NCBI GenBank assembly: GCA_021323555.1
Contig: JAJONP010000104.1
Coordinates: forward strand, 1-12,250
DNA: 12,250 nucleotides
Origin: Gammaproteobacteria bacterium
Lineage (GTDB): Bacteria; Pseudomonadota; Gammaproteobacteria; DSM-16500
Reading direction: 5' to 3'
In this document: one piece after another, positions 1-6,807 of the stretch
Layout of the letters: the number at the start of each line of letters is the position of its first letter
How positions within the stretch are numbered: the stretch's first letter is position 1
Translations under genes and position numbers: made by a program
The notes under the pieces: generated by a model
What the model was told of the DNA's origin: nothing
The model's input: only the letters and a program-made list of their open reading frames with translations
Database searches by the model: none

Positions 1-188
1 TGGGCATTGATAGTTTCTCAGCTGCAAATCTATTTTACCGGACGTTTAAATTTGGAGTTGAGGTAACTGTATGCTGACACAGTTTGATAAACACCCTCAG
101 CCTTTTTGATAATAACCAGGCAAGAATAAAATATTTTTAGACCCATCTGAAGTATGTGCGCTGTTTCTTATACCTTCACATATTCCTC
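1..188. other. Left edge, no confident gene; region downstream of a Q-like antiterminator gene
   Basis: No gene can be supported here. One rightward frame is open from the left edge to about position 74 and could be the last 23 codons of a truncated gene, but the peptide is not recognisable. A leftward ATG frame at 30-146 would encode 38 residues without a convincing ribosome binding site. Because the leftward Q-like antiterminator gene ends at 189, this stretch is where a phage late promoter and Q-response site would be expected by analogy with lambdoid phages. I could not point to a convincing -35/-10 pair. Confidence 0.3.
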
Positions 189-599
189 CTAAAAAATTTT
201 ACGCTTACTCCGCTCACAAGCACTTAATCTCCCTGCCAGCCACTGCTTCGCCATACTTACATAATTTCTAAATTGACTGGCTGATATTTGCATGGCGGGT
301 GAGCGGTCGCGTGCCTTTTTTCTATCAAAATAATGGATACGTAATGCATCGGCCATTTTGCTATTATGGCAAGCCATTTCTCTGACGAGCATTTCTATCT
401 CTTCCGCCTCTTCGTCTGACGGGAGTGGCTTCACATCCGTGCTTTTTATCATTATGCCCACTGTCATGAGAATGTATTCAATTTTTTCAGAATGGAAACC
501 CAAGCCATAATGGTTGCCACTGTTAAACCATTTGGCCCAATGATCGAGGCGTCTTTCGACATACCCCATGAAATCTTCTTCTTTGTGTGTTTTATTCAT
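189..599 (-). CDS. Phage antitermination protein Q-like
   Basis: 136 residues. The N-terminal half has the pattern of the phage Q antiterminator family (the phage 82/lambdoid type, Pfam Phage_antitermQ): an ERRLDHWAKW segment at about residues 15-24, a glycine-rich turn, then an acidic helix (about 60-80), and a C-terminal helix-turn-helix-like part at about 105-125 (ISASQFRNYV followed by AKQWLAGRL). Proteins of this family load onto RNA polymerase paused at the late promoter and let it read through terminators, switching on lysis and structural genes. The start is supported by GAAGG about 7 nt upstream, and the stop of the preceding gene overlaps that ribosome binding site, so the two are probably translated from one message. 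The assignment rests on pattern memory; sequence divergence from well-studied Q proteins is large. Confidence 0.65.
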   Translation of the reverse strand: MNKTHKEEDFMGYVERRLDHWAKWFNSGNHYGLGFHSEKIEYILMTVGIMIKSTDVKPLPSDEEAEEIEMLVREMACHNSKMADALRIHYFDRKKARDRSPAMQISASQFRNYVSMAKQWLAGRLSACERSKRKIF

Positions 600-608
600 G
601 TCGCACCT

Positions 609-884
609 TCATTTAACAGAGTAGATAAGGGTTTTAAGTTCTGCTTCCAGCAATCTTATTTGAGTCGCAGTAGTTTGCAGCGCCCATTGAAAATATCTTT
701 CACTCTTCGGAATGCGAGGGATGTATTCAATAAGACGTGGCACGTGCGAAGCACGATCTATTATTTGAGGGTATTTCGCCAATGCTTTAAGCCGTTTGAT
801 GCTTTTAAGAGATTGTTTGATATCGGCTTGAATGGTATCAATGCGATTTTGTACTTCGAGAGATTGATTCAGTATTTTCTTCAT
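609..884 (-). CDS. Small helical phage protein, unknown function
   Basis: 91 residues, rich in K, R, E, Q, I and L, with heptad-like spacing at residues 1-35 and again at 65-88, so two coiled-coil-like helices are likely. A proline-containing middle (HVPRLIEYIPRIPKSE) probably forms the hinge. There is no signal peptide, membrane segment or recognisable catalytic motif. The ATG overlaps the stop codon of the upstream zinc protein gene by 4 nt (ATGA), and GGAGG lies about 6 nt before it, which supports the start and suggests translational coupling. I do not recognise a family. The position between the replication and antiterminator genes fits one of the many uncharacterised small proteins of phage early regions. 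Confidence 0.6.
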   Translation of the reverse strand: MKKILNQSLEVQNRIDTIQADIKQSLKSIKRLKALAKYPQIIDRASHVPRLIEYIPRIPKSERYFQWALQTTATQIRLLEAELKTLIYSVK

Positions 885-1117
885 GTTTTACCTCCGTCAA
901 AGAGTTGTTTGTACCAATGGGCTGAGCAATACCATGGCCCATCGCTATAAGGGGAAGGACAAATGGTTCCTTGTTGGGTGCAACGTTCATTTTCGCTAAC
1001 GTATTGGCACCGATAATCTCGTATGACAGGTTGTTTCTGCTCTACCTTGACCCATCCACACGCGCAGCGTTTTGCACGCAAGGCAAGTAATTTTCCACAG
1101 TCAGGACAGTGATTCAT
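881..1117 (-). CDS. Small phage protein with two predicted zinc sites
   Basis: 78 residues. The N-terminus holds a zinc-ribbon-like pair C4-x2-C7 and C18-x-C20. A second cysteine set follows at C37, C46, C53, C64 and H67, where the WYCSAHW context is typical of a treble-clef-like site in phage-encoded small proteins. Nine potential ligands in 78 residues make structural zinc binding very likely, and protein-DNA or protein-protein contact is the usual role of such modules, although no specific function is known to me. The start has a strong GAGGAGGAG about 5 nt upstream, inside the end of the replication gene, with which it overlaps by 17 nt. Its stop overlaps the next ATG. All of this points to one operon. 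Confidence 0.65.
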   Translation of the reverse strand: MNHCPDCGKLLALRAKRCACGWVKVEQKQPVIRDYRCQYVSENERCTQQGTICPSPYSDGPWYCSAHWYKQLFDGGKT

Positions 1118-1970
1118 GTGTCTCCTCCTCGGCGTCAGGTTCTACCAATTCACCCAGATACTGCTCGAATTTAGTCGCGTTAAACAACGTGGCAGGCCGC
1201 AAATATTCAGCCATTTTGTCATTGCCTTTCCACTCACGTGTTTTTTTCGCGATCACTTGCCGACAATCCATCACAGTGGCACCTGACTTCAGTCTTGCCA
1301 TGATCAGTTTGATATTGGAATCGACAGGTCGATACGCGCGATGTGTTTTTTCATTTAAAAATTGCAAAATTTCGATGGCTTGTGTTTTAAGAGACAGCTT
1401 TGGGCTATTTTTTAAAAGCGATTTTCTAGCCAGAGATATATCTTTATCTTTCTGATTTTGTTTTTGATCCTGATTCTGATTCTGATCCTGATCTGCGCGC
1501 TGTTTTTTGATTACTGTATCGAAGTCCTGTCCATTTTCAATGGTGAGGGTATGCAAACGGTCTTTAAACGCCTCATCAAAATATTTTCCATGGTTTAACA
1601 AATCCTGTATTAAGGGTTTCGATACCGTAGATTGAAGAGGCACCGCATCAAATAATTTTTGAACGCCTTTTGCCTGTTTCGGATTTTGGATAGGATTCCA
1701 TTTTAAAAAATGATGGATGAATACCCACCCTGATGTTTGATCGCGTGCGATGAACCGCAGCTCATGCAGTTCATGAAAAGCCGCTTTGACTTTTTGAATA
1801 TCCCATCTTAAATCTTCCGTGATATAGCCCGCAGGAAGTCGAAAGCAACCGAGCATATTGCTGTGTGGGCCTGTCAATAAATAAGTCGCTAATAACTTCC
1901 CTTGATCCGACAGTTTCTGAGCGTCTTCATTTTCCCAAAAGCATGTTCGTATAGAACCATAGAGTCTCAT
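1101..1970 (-). CDS. Phage replication protein with conserved phage C-terminal domain (O-like)
   Basis: 289 residues. The first 110 or so (LTGPHSNMLGCFRLP at about 32-46, HHFLKWNPIQNP at 86-97) match the N-terminal winged-helix-like domain found in many phage replisome organisers. Residues about 200-272 (ILQFLNEKT, then EWKGNDKMAEYLRPATLF and KFEQYL) match the conserved phage C-terminal domain known as Phg_2220_C/TIGR02220. Between them lies a low-complexity Q/D/N/K linker (about 160-177) encoded by hexanucleotide repeats. Such proteins bind the phage origin and recruit host helicase or its loader. GAGGAG 8 nt before the ATG supports the start. The start codon shares one base with the stop of the preceding disrupted transposase frame, so this gene may now depend on transcription from the insertion sequence remnant. 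Confidence 0.75.
   Translation of the reverse strand: MRLYGSIRTCFWENEDAQKLSDQGKLLATYLLTGPHSNMLGCFRLPAGYITEDLRWDIQKVKAAFHELHELRFIARDQTSGWVFIHHFLKWNPIQNPKQAKGVQKLFDAVPLQSTVSKPLIQDLLNHGKYFDEAFKDRLHTLTIENGQDFDTVIKKQRADQDQNQNQDQKQNQKDKDISLARKSLLKNSPKLSLKTQAIEILQFLNEKTHRAYRPVDSNIKLIMARLKSGATVMDCRQVIAKKTREWKGNDKMAEYLRPATLFNATKFEQYLGELVEPDAEEETHESLS
1464..1493. repeat. Hexanucleotide microsatellite inside the replication gene
   Basis: Five consecutive hexamers of the type (C/T)TGAT(T/C) encode the alternating Q/D/N linker of the phage replication protein. The repeat is in frame, so slippage by whole units would lengthen or shorten the linker without frameshift. Confidence 0.7.
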
Positions 1971-2317
1971 CAGATGATCTCCTCTTTTATTGGATGAATG
2001 TTAAAAAGTAGTGTGATTCTCTCCATAACAAAAAAATGACTGAAGGAATTTAAAATCAATGCAGGATGAAGCATTTCATATAACCGACTAGCTGCTAAGC
2101 TTGAATAGTTTGTTAGTGTATTCGTGGCAAAAGATAAAAGAGGTGTGATAACGGAATGCCGTTTTATAAGGGTTTCTTTAGGCGTTCCTGCTTGCGATAG
2201 CATTTTTTTCACGACACTGCGATATACATGTAATTGACGTGCAAGGATACCTACGCGCCATTTTTTCACTTGATAGTGTCGAAAGATATTAGCTTTTAAT
2301 TTATTTGATAATGTCAT
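1970..2317 (-). pseudogene. istA: IS21-family transposase IstA, 3'-truncated
   Basis: The remaining frame is 115 codons against roughly 500 for a full IstA. The first 45 or so residues carry the N-terminal helix-turn-helix (HYQVKKWRVGILARQL, then the VVKKMLSQAG recognition region), followed by the conserved proline/leucine-rich stretch leading to AASRLYEM at about 75-82. After that the sequence no longer looks like IstA, and the DDE catalytic domain is absent. The last 30 or so residues are probably fusion or host-derived sequence. The ATG at 2317 is preferred over upstream ATGs because TGGAGG lies 8 nt before it. The TGA stop overlaps the ATG of the phage replication gene by one base. A product might bind IS ends but cannot cut DNA. 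Confidence 0.7.
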
Positions 2318-2388
2318 GTATTTATCCTCCATTTGTATTGCAGTTACGGTCTTAATGGCTGAGATAAGAAAGCACGTCATGCATCGTT

Positions 2389-2763
2389 TCACGTCTGGTG
2401 TAGATAACCCTGACGAAGAAATGGCGAGACGACCTCCCTACAAAAATCGCAATGGATTGATCCTGCCTGTTGCGGTTCATGCCTATTTAACTTCTGGGGT
2501 AGTAAATCATTCCGAGGTAAATGAGTGGAACCCTGATCCGTCACTTTTTTTATTCGATGCGCTCGGTAACGTCTTTGACGTTCAGCATGTTTATGGCGTC
2601 CTTTCTGGCTGTTTTGATAAAGGTGATTGGCTATTCGATGGTTGTGGGCACGTGTTTGCTGTGAACAGGTGTATCCACAATAGATATTCCCTCTGTCGCA
2701 GTGACTGCAAACAACCGTTTGGCACTGACAACGAGCGCAATGATAGAGGCGAGCAGTCTTCAT
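2389..2763 (-). CDS. IS21-associated zinc-binding passenger protein
   Basis: 124 residues from the ATG at 2763 (a TTG three bases upstream is also in frame; AAGG lies about 5 nt before the ATG). Cysteine pairs C9-x2-C12, C19-x2-C22 and C29-x3-C33 form a zinc-finger-like N-terminus (LYHCARC, CSHCDRGNIYC). A basic helix with RHKHAERQRRYR follows at about 56-67, and a C-terminal HCDFC pair precedes SPFLRQGYL. From memory, proteins with exactly this layout are encoded directly upstream of istA in a set of proteobacterial IS21-like elements. Their function is not established; DNA binding or regulation of transposition is plausible. The gene looks intact although the neighbouring transposase is not. 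Its stop lies about 70 nt before the istA start. Confidence 0.7.
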   Translation of the reverse strand: MKTARLYHCARCQCQTVVCSHCDRGNIYCGYTCSQQTRAHNHRIANHLYQNSQKGRHKHAERQRRYRAHRIKKVTDQGSTHLPRNDLLPQKLNRHEPQQAGSIHCDFCREVVSPFLRQGYLHQT

Positions 2764-2930
2764 CAACGCCTTGTGCCGATGAGTGCTGGACTCTAGATAA
2801 ATAAATTAGAATAATTTGTTGGGGTCGAGTGTTTCGTTGGTAACAGTAGACTCTACTACATCAGTTAACTGCTGCCCGTTTTCGTTCTCACCGGCTCCCG
2901 TTCTTCTACAGAATCGTCTTAGATTTGTCA

Positions 2931-2973
2931 CTGGTTTTTTAAAAAATAACTGTACTGGATTTTTAAAATATCA
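2931..2973. repeat. Direct repeats at probable IS21 left end
   Basis: CTGGTTTTTTAAAA at 2931-2944 recurs as CTGGATTTTTAAAA at 2955-2968, a spacing of 24 bp, each preceded by TGT-A/CA-type sequence. Such short repeats near the termini are typical of IS21-family elements and serve as transposase-binding sites. Position 2973 would be the tip if the element starts with TG when read leftward. No matching right end is present because that side is deleted. Confidence 0.45.
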
Positions 2974-3234
2974 TTGTTAAATAAAAAACATGCGAGAAAT
3001 TCCTAGCGAGTTAGGTATCAGCCAAATTGATAAAGTTTTTTATGCTGTTCTAACTGTCTTGTATGATGAATAGGTATGAGGTCGCTTTTAAGAATATAGA
3101 TTATTTAATAAAGAAGGACTAAAATCTATCGCCTCAAGTCTTATAAAATAGTAGTAGCTTTATAAAATAAATTTGCATGAAAAATTTTCTACTATTTAAC
3201 TATTTAATAACATAATAAACAAAACGGAAAAGTC
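2974..3234. other. AT-rich intergenic region upstream of the 451-residue gene
   Basis: No gene is supported. Two short rightward frames, 2990-3073 (27 residues) and 3063-3122 (19 residues), abut in different frames and could be a decayed small gene, but neither is recognisable. A 9-bp inverted repeat, AAATAGTAG at 3146-3154 and CTACTATTT at 3189-3197, lies 38 bp before the start at 3235 and could be an operator or form a weak hairpin in the leader. TTATAAAATA also occurs twice near 3141-3169. I could not assign a promoter with confidence. Confidence 0.35.
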
Positions 3235-4590
3235 ATGGTTGTGACACCTTTCATTCAACAACTCACGTGGGCAGATGTGAGAGAAGAAGTAAAAAAAACA
3301 GATCGAGCGTTAACAAAAATCATTGATAAAATTTCTCCCAATAAAAATTACTCTTTATTTAAAATAACTTATTCATTTGGTGATCTAATAGTAAAAGACG
3401 GAGTATTGCAGTTACCACAAGAAAAAGGCCTTTTACTATCCCTTAGAGATGCTGACCTTGATGCTAAGATACAAGATAAACTGGGTTATTCTTCTATTCC
3501 ATTATTTTTAACTTTAAAGAACTGTCATGAAGTTTTCCTTGATACCCATGATCGGATCATTCCCTTAAATCTCTTCAATCCAGGTACTTTATTAGGATTA
3601 TTTGAATCAATGGATTTTCTATTTAATTGCAAATCCCATCCTAGATGGAATGTTTCTGCAGGGGCACGTTCGATTTTTATGTTGACTAAAATAAGTGAGA
3701 TGCAAGGGCTTAGGCGATTATGTAAGCACTATGAACTAGACGATTCACACATCTCGTTAATTAACCTTTCTGATCACTGGCATTTATTCAAATCGATTGC
3801 TGCACACCCTAGCTTTACCCAATCGTGGCAAAGTGAGATTTTAATTTTTTCAAAAGAGTGGCTTACTAATAAAGATCCAAGTTGGGCAGAGTTTCATTAT
3901 TATTTATTTCAGTATGCTTGGAAACAGTCTCAGTTTGCAATAAGCAAAATCGAGTTAAGTTTAATTTGGGAAACATTTTTAAAAACAGTCGCATTACGGC
4001 GCTTAAAGCCAACTACTTACTTGGCGAATCATGTCAAGCACCTGATGTTAATTGCTGCAGGCCGGTCGCCAGGGTTTCGGCCATCGGATGCTTCACAGCA
4101 AGTAGCGCCTTGTAGAGGATTACAAGAAGCATTTTTGAATATCTACATGTTGAAGCATTACCTACCTACTTTCATGCACCCACAATTACTGGATGCAGCT
4201 TCTGAGCTACCCGTTTATTATTCCTTAATGTTCCCCACTTTATTAGAAGGCTCACCTTATAAAAAAAATTCTTCCACTATCATGCTTGATTTGCACAATA
4301 TCCATTTACTATTAAATATTTTATTGAACAGTTTATCCGATAATAAATTTTTTATGGCAACAGGTCTTCAAAATATCCTTTTCAAGTGCTTTCATGTTGA
4401 GGATGATCGTCAGGGAAAAATAAATTCAAGCCGACTTATTCCCGAGCAAGATCCTGGTTTTTTACAAGAGAAAATTCAATTCCCCGATAGGGTTTTCTGT
4501 GCGAGTAGTTCTTTCTGGCGAGGTTCTATTCAAATTGTCAATAACCCAAATTTAGAAGCATCACAAGCGGCTTCGCAGTGGGAGTGTTAA
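3235..4590 (+). CDS. Conserved hypothetical protein, Legionella-type accessory family
   Basis: 451 residues, no signal peptide and no clear transmembrane segment. The start ATG has GGAAA about 6 nt upstream. Recognisable stretches include QLTWADVREEV near the N-terminus, WNVSAGARSIFMLTKISE at about residues 138-155, and a C-terminal half with NHVKHLMLIAAGRSPGFRPS and LKHYLPTFMHPQLL. These resemble, from memory, a family of 450-500-residue proteins of unknown function found repeatedly in Legionella genomes and plasmids. I know of no biochemical role and see no catalytic motif. The many W, H and aromatic residues suggest a compact globular protein. The last 30 nt overlap the end of the convergent dehydrogenase-like gene, so the two messages would be antisense to each other there. 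The gene is AT-rich like its surroundings and unlike the phage block to the left. Confidence 0.7.
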   Translation: MVVTPFIQQLTWADVREEVKKTDRALTKIIDKISPNKNYSLFKITYSFGDLIVKDGVLQLPQEKGLLLSLRDADLDAKIQDKLGYSSIPLFLTLKNCHEVFLDTHDRIIPLNLFNPGTLLGLFESMDFLFNCKSHPRWNVSAGARSIFMLTKISEMQGLRRLCKHYELDDSHISLINLSDHWHLFKSIAAHPSFTQSWQSEILIFSKEWLTNKDPSWAEFHYYLFQYAWKQSQFAISKIELSLIWETFLKTVALRRLKPTTYLANHVKHLMLIAAGRSPGFRPSDASQQVAPCRGLQEAFLNIYMLKHYLPTFMHPQLLDAASELPVYYSLMFPTLLEGSPYKKNSSTIMLDLHNIHLLLNILLNSLSDNKFFMATGLQNILFKCFHVEDDRQGKINSSRLIPEQDPGFLQEKIQFPDRVFCASSSFWRGSIQIVNNPNLEASQAASQWEC

Positions 4591-6117
4591 AGAAGGTTGG
4601 CCTTCATCACCAGGCAAATCTATCAGCCGCTTTTTTCGTTCTTTGGCTTCCCATGAAAAACACTGGTTGATTAAATCGTTAGGACAATATTCTCCCCCTG
4701 AATTTTGCTTTATCCATTCTGGCTGATTAAAACAATCCAGAAGTTCTTCAGAATGGTGGGTAGCTGCTGGGGTTTGTCTCCATTTTGCTATCACAAATTG
4801 TTGAATAGAAGGGTCTAGCATTAAACGCTTTGCTCGGTTAATAGTAAAGCCATCGCCAGATGGTTTCTTTGCACAGGTCACGGCTTGAATGACTGCCCCT
4901 AACAGTATCCCCTGGGTTGGTTCAATTTCATTAGCGGGCACATTCCAAGGTTTTCCATTGAAATTGAAAGGGTACCCGCCTCGCACAAATACAACGTCAC
5001 TGCCATTTTTACTTAAGCAGATCAGATCGCCTAACGCATCGCTTTTGATAATACTTTGTTTAGAAATAACTTCTAGCGTAGACAAAAACTCACGGTCTTC
5101 CGAAGTACAGCTAATAAAAACAGTGTTTTTATTTACAATCTCTAGCAAGGGAATACCATGCAAAGCATCTTTTCCTGTACAGCCAAAAATACATTGTGAA
5201 TTAGAAATGACTGCTTCCCGTGAGGGCATTCGATACAGTTTACTTTTTGGAGAAATATCTGTAAAAGCGTCTCCATTTTCATCATACACAGCTACTGTAT
5301 AGCCTAATGATAAAAAATATTTTGCAACAGCAGAACCAATAGCACCATTACCAATGATGCCTATTACTGTTCTTTGGTCAAAGTGAAATGTATTAGAAAG
5401 ATAATCTATCTTTTCTTCTAATTCTTTTATGATCGCTTTTACTATAAAAATAGGTTCAATTTCACGTTTAAGCGCGGAAGACGCGACCTCAATCACGGGA
5501 AATGGAAGCTGATCAAGTACAGGACTATATAATCCACCTCGAGTTTGCTCGATGCCTGCAACACGATAATTCAGCCTTATGTAAGGGGGCATTTCTTCAA
5601 GACAGCGCCCTCCATCATCCAGCACAACAATTGTTTCAACGTCATCTTCAAGTTCTTTACTGCAGCGATCCCACATCGCTCTAATGTCTTGTCGGCATAC
5701 TTCTTGAAATTTACCTGGTTTAGCTGGCTTATTACTTGGCATAAGGCAAACACCTTCTTCTTCCATTGCTTTTTTTATTATTTCAGAATCTGAATAACAT
5801 TTGCCGACAGAGTAAATTTTCTTAATACCTAATTTCTTCATCGCCTGATAAATAGTAACCGTGGTTTCAAGATTATGTTGGCAGCCAACCAGAACAGTTT
5901 TTTGAAACTGCTTTCTAATCCCTTCAGGTATCACAGCAATCATATCGTTAATGACCTGTAGAGAAGGAACAGGGTAGGAAAGTTTGCTACCAGAAGCTTT
6001 ACTTTGGTGATTAACCCTAATAAGCGGCTGACTAACGGGGTGAACAATAAGTTGTTTTGGTTTACCCCATAAAGAACGTCTTATTGATGAATTCTTATTT
6101 TTATTTCGTGGCATCAT
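4561..6117 (-). CDS. S-adenosylhomocysteine hydrolase-like NAD-binding protein
   Basis: 518 residues. Fold features of adenosylhomocysteinase (AHCY) are present in order: a substrate-domain segment VVLDDGG at about 164-170, GIEQTRGG at 188-195 (the place of the AHCY EETTTG loop), then VIEVASSALKREIEP at 208-222, and a Rossmann motif GNGAIG at 256-261 ending in an acidic residue at D279 as in NAD-binding domains. K217 aligns with the AHCY substrate lysine, but the following Asp-Asn pair reads E-P. The CNIGHFD motif is replaced by FISCTSED at 334-341. About 50 basic N-terminal residues and a C-terminal tail are extra. I infer a NAD-dependent relative whose substrate is probably not adenosylhomocysteine. 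The start lacks a clear ribosome binding site; the two adjacent ATGs (6117, 6114) are equivalent. Confidence 0.7.
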   Translation of the reverse strand: MMPRNKNKNSSIRRSLWGKPKQLIVHPVSQPLIRVNHQSKASGSKLSYPVPSLQVINDMIAVIPEGIRKQFQKTVLVGCQHNLETTVTIYQAMKKLGIKKIYSVGKCYSDSEIIKKAMEEEGVCLMPSNKPAKPGKFQEVCRQDIRAMWDRCSKELEDDVETIVVLDDGGRCLEEMPPYIRLNYRVAGIEQTRGGLYSPVLDQLPFPVIEVASSALKREIEPIFIVKAIIKELEEKIDYLSNTFHFDQRTVIGIIGNGAIGSAVAKYFLSLGYTVAVYDENGDAFTDISPKSKLYRMPSREAVISNSQCIFGCTGKDALHGIPLLEIVNKNTVFISCTSEDREFLSTLEVISKQSIIKSDALGDLICLSKNGSDVVFVRGGYPFNFNGKPWNVPANEIEPTQGILLGAVIQAVTCAKKPSGDGFTINRAKRLMLDPSIQQFVIAKWRQTPAATHHSEELLDCFNQPEWIKQNSGGEYCPNDLINQCFSWEAKERKKRLIDLPGDEGQPSLTLPLRSRL

Positions 6118-6352
6118 AAAATTATGTCATAGTTATTATTAAAAAAAATTTTAAAAATGATACCACTTATCTTTCTTACAAAAAATATATAATTTTCAGT
6201 GCCATAATTTACTATCAAAATTTAACACCTAATTTTACTATCAATAATAATTATTTTCCTTGAGAAGATTCCTTGGTTTAATCATTAAAATTAAAAATAA
6301 AAAGGGCATGCAGAACGGAATATGAATTTTGTTTAACGACAAAGGTATCTGT
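6118..6352. promoter_or_regulatory. Divergent AT-rich intergenic region with direct repeat
   Basis: This stretch separates the leftward dehydrogenase-like gene from the rightward small HTH-like gene and must hold the promoter of each unless they are read from afar. An 11-bp direct repeat, TTTACTATCAA, occurs at 6208-6218 and 6234-6244, a spacing of 26 bp, which places the copies about 2.5 helical turns apart. That is compatible with a regulator site but could be chance in such AT-rich DNA. No -35/-10 pair stands out. Confidence 0.3.
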
Positions 6353-6649
6353 ATGAATAAAGATGTTGATCAGATTAATTATCTTGCTATTGATTTACTG
6401 GAAAGATTAGGAAACAGTAAACCTACCGAGTCCCAAATTGAAATAATGGAATCTATTTTACTGCAAGTGGTTCCTCCTCGCAGAGTGTTTGATAAAACGC
6501 TCACCTTAGTTAAAATTATTTCTATTCTATTAGCGATGAAAGGTAAAACCTCCAGAGAAATTGCCGATTTGTTAGATATCAGCCAAATGGATGTTGAAGG
6601 TGATTATGAAGAAATTAAAAATAAGTTAAATTTGAGTGCTGTGGCATAA
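6353..6649 (+). CDS. Small protein with C-terminal helix-turn-helix-like segment
   Basis: 98 residues from the ATG at 6353, which has AAAGG about 7 nt upstream; a TTG at 6329 is in frame but less well placed. The protein is acidic and helical. Residues about 62-90 (GKTSREIADLLDISQMDVEGDYEEI) have the spacing of a LuxR/sigma-type helix-turn-helix (T-x-R-E-I-A-x-L-L-x-I-S), although the recognition helix is acidic, which is odd for a DNA binder. No family is recognised. It lies alone between a divergent gene and a long structured non-coding stretch preceding the methylase gene. It may be a small regulator of this accessory region, but nothing in the sequence proves that. Confidence 0.55.
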   Translation: MNKDVDQINYLAIDLLERLGNSKPTESQIEIMESILLQVVPPRRVFDKTLTLVKIISILLAMKGKTSREIADLLDISQMDVEGDYEEIKNKLNLSAVA

Positions 6650-6786
6650 AAAGTACTCATTATAATTATCAGGGATCATGGCAGACAGTCCCATGCTAAA
6701 TCAAAAAATTTCTGCAAAATGATGTAGCAGACTAAAGAGAATGAATCGTTATTATTAGCCTATTTTTTTAGCCAAAAGAAATTTTT

Positions 6787-6801
6787 AGGGGAGTTTCCCC
6801 T
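6787..6801. repeat. Perfect short hairpin
   Basis: AGGGGA and TCCCCT pair perfectly around a GTT loop, giving a 6-bp GC-rich stem. It lies just 5' of the large nested inverted repeat and is not followed by a T run, so it is not a classic terminator. Confidence 0.6.
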
Positions 6802-6807
6802 CGATCC

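Larger units (their letters stand above)
189..1970 (-). mobile_element. Cryptic prophage early/replication block
   Basis: Four leftward genes (replication protein, double zinc-site protein, short helical protein, Q-like antiterminator) are packed with overlaps or gaps of under 10 nt and each has a recognisable Shine-Dalgarno sequence. The order replication, small genes, antiterminator Q is that of the early region of temperate lambda-like phages. No integrase, repressor, lysis or structural gene is in view, and the upstream flank is occupied by a broken insertion sequence. I therefore read this as the edge of a prophage or a prophage remnant; whether it still forms part of an intact phage to the left cannot be seen. 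Confidence 0.6.
2071..2973 (-). mobile_element. Truncated IS21-family insertion sequence with passenger gene
   Basis: Two adjacent leftward genes have the order known from a group of proteobacterial IS21-like elements: a small cysteine-rich passenger, then an IstA transposase beginning MTLSNKL. IstA similarity stops abruptly at about 2071, after the SRLYEM motif, so most of istA and all of istB are missing. At the other side, short direct repeats at 2931-2973 resemble the multiple internal repeats that IS21 elements carry near their ends; read leftward, TG at 2973 would be the terminal dinucleotide. The boundaries are estimates. The element cannot transpose on its own. Confidence 0.65.

Noticed and set aside
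492..950. Rightward 152-residue open frame
   Set aside because: Antisense to three phage genes that have good ribosome binding sites, overlaps and recognisable motifs; the peptide looks random and rich in F and R.
2316..2804. Rightward 162-residue open frame
   Set aside because: Antisense to the IS21 passenger gene, which has a conserved cysteine layout; no motif in the rightward peptide.
2990..3122. Two abutting short rightward frames (27 and 19 residues) that could be one frameshifted small gene
   Set aside because: Too short, no recognisable family and no clear ribosome binding site; kept only as a remark in the intergenic entry.
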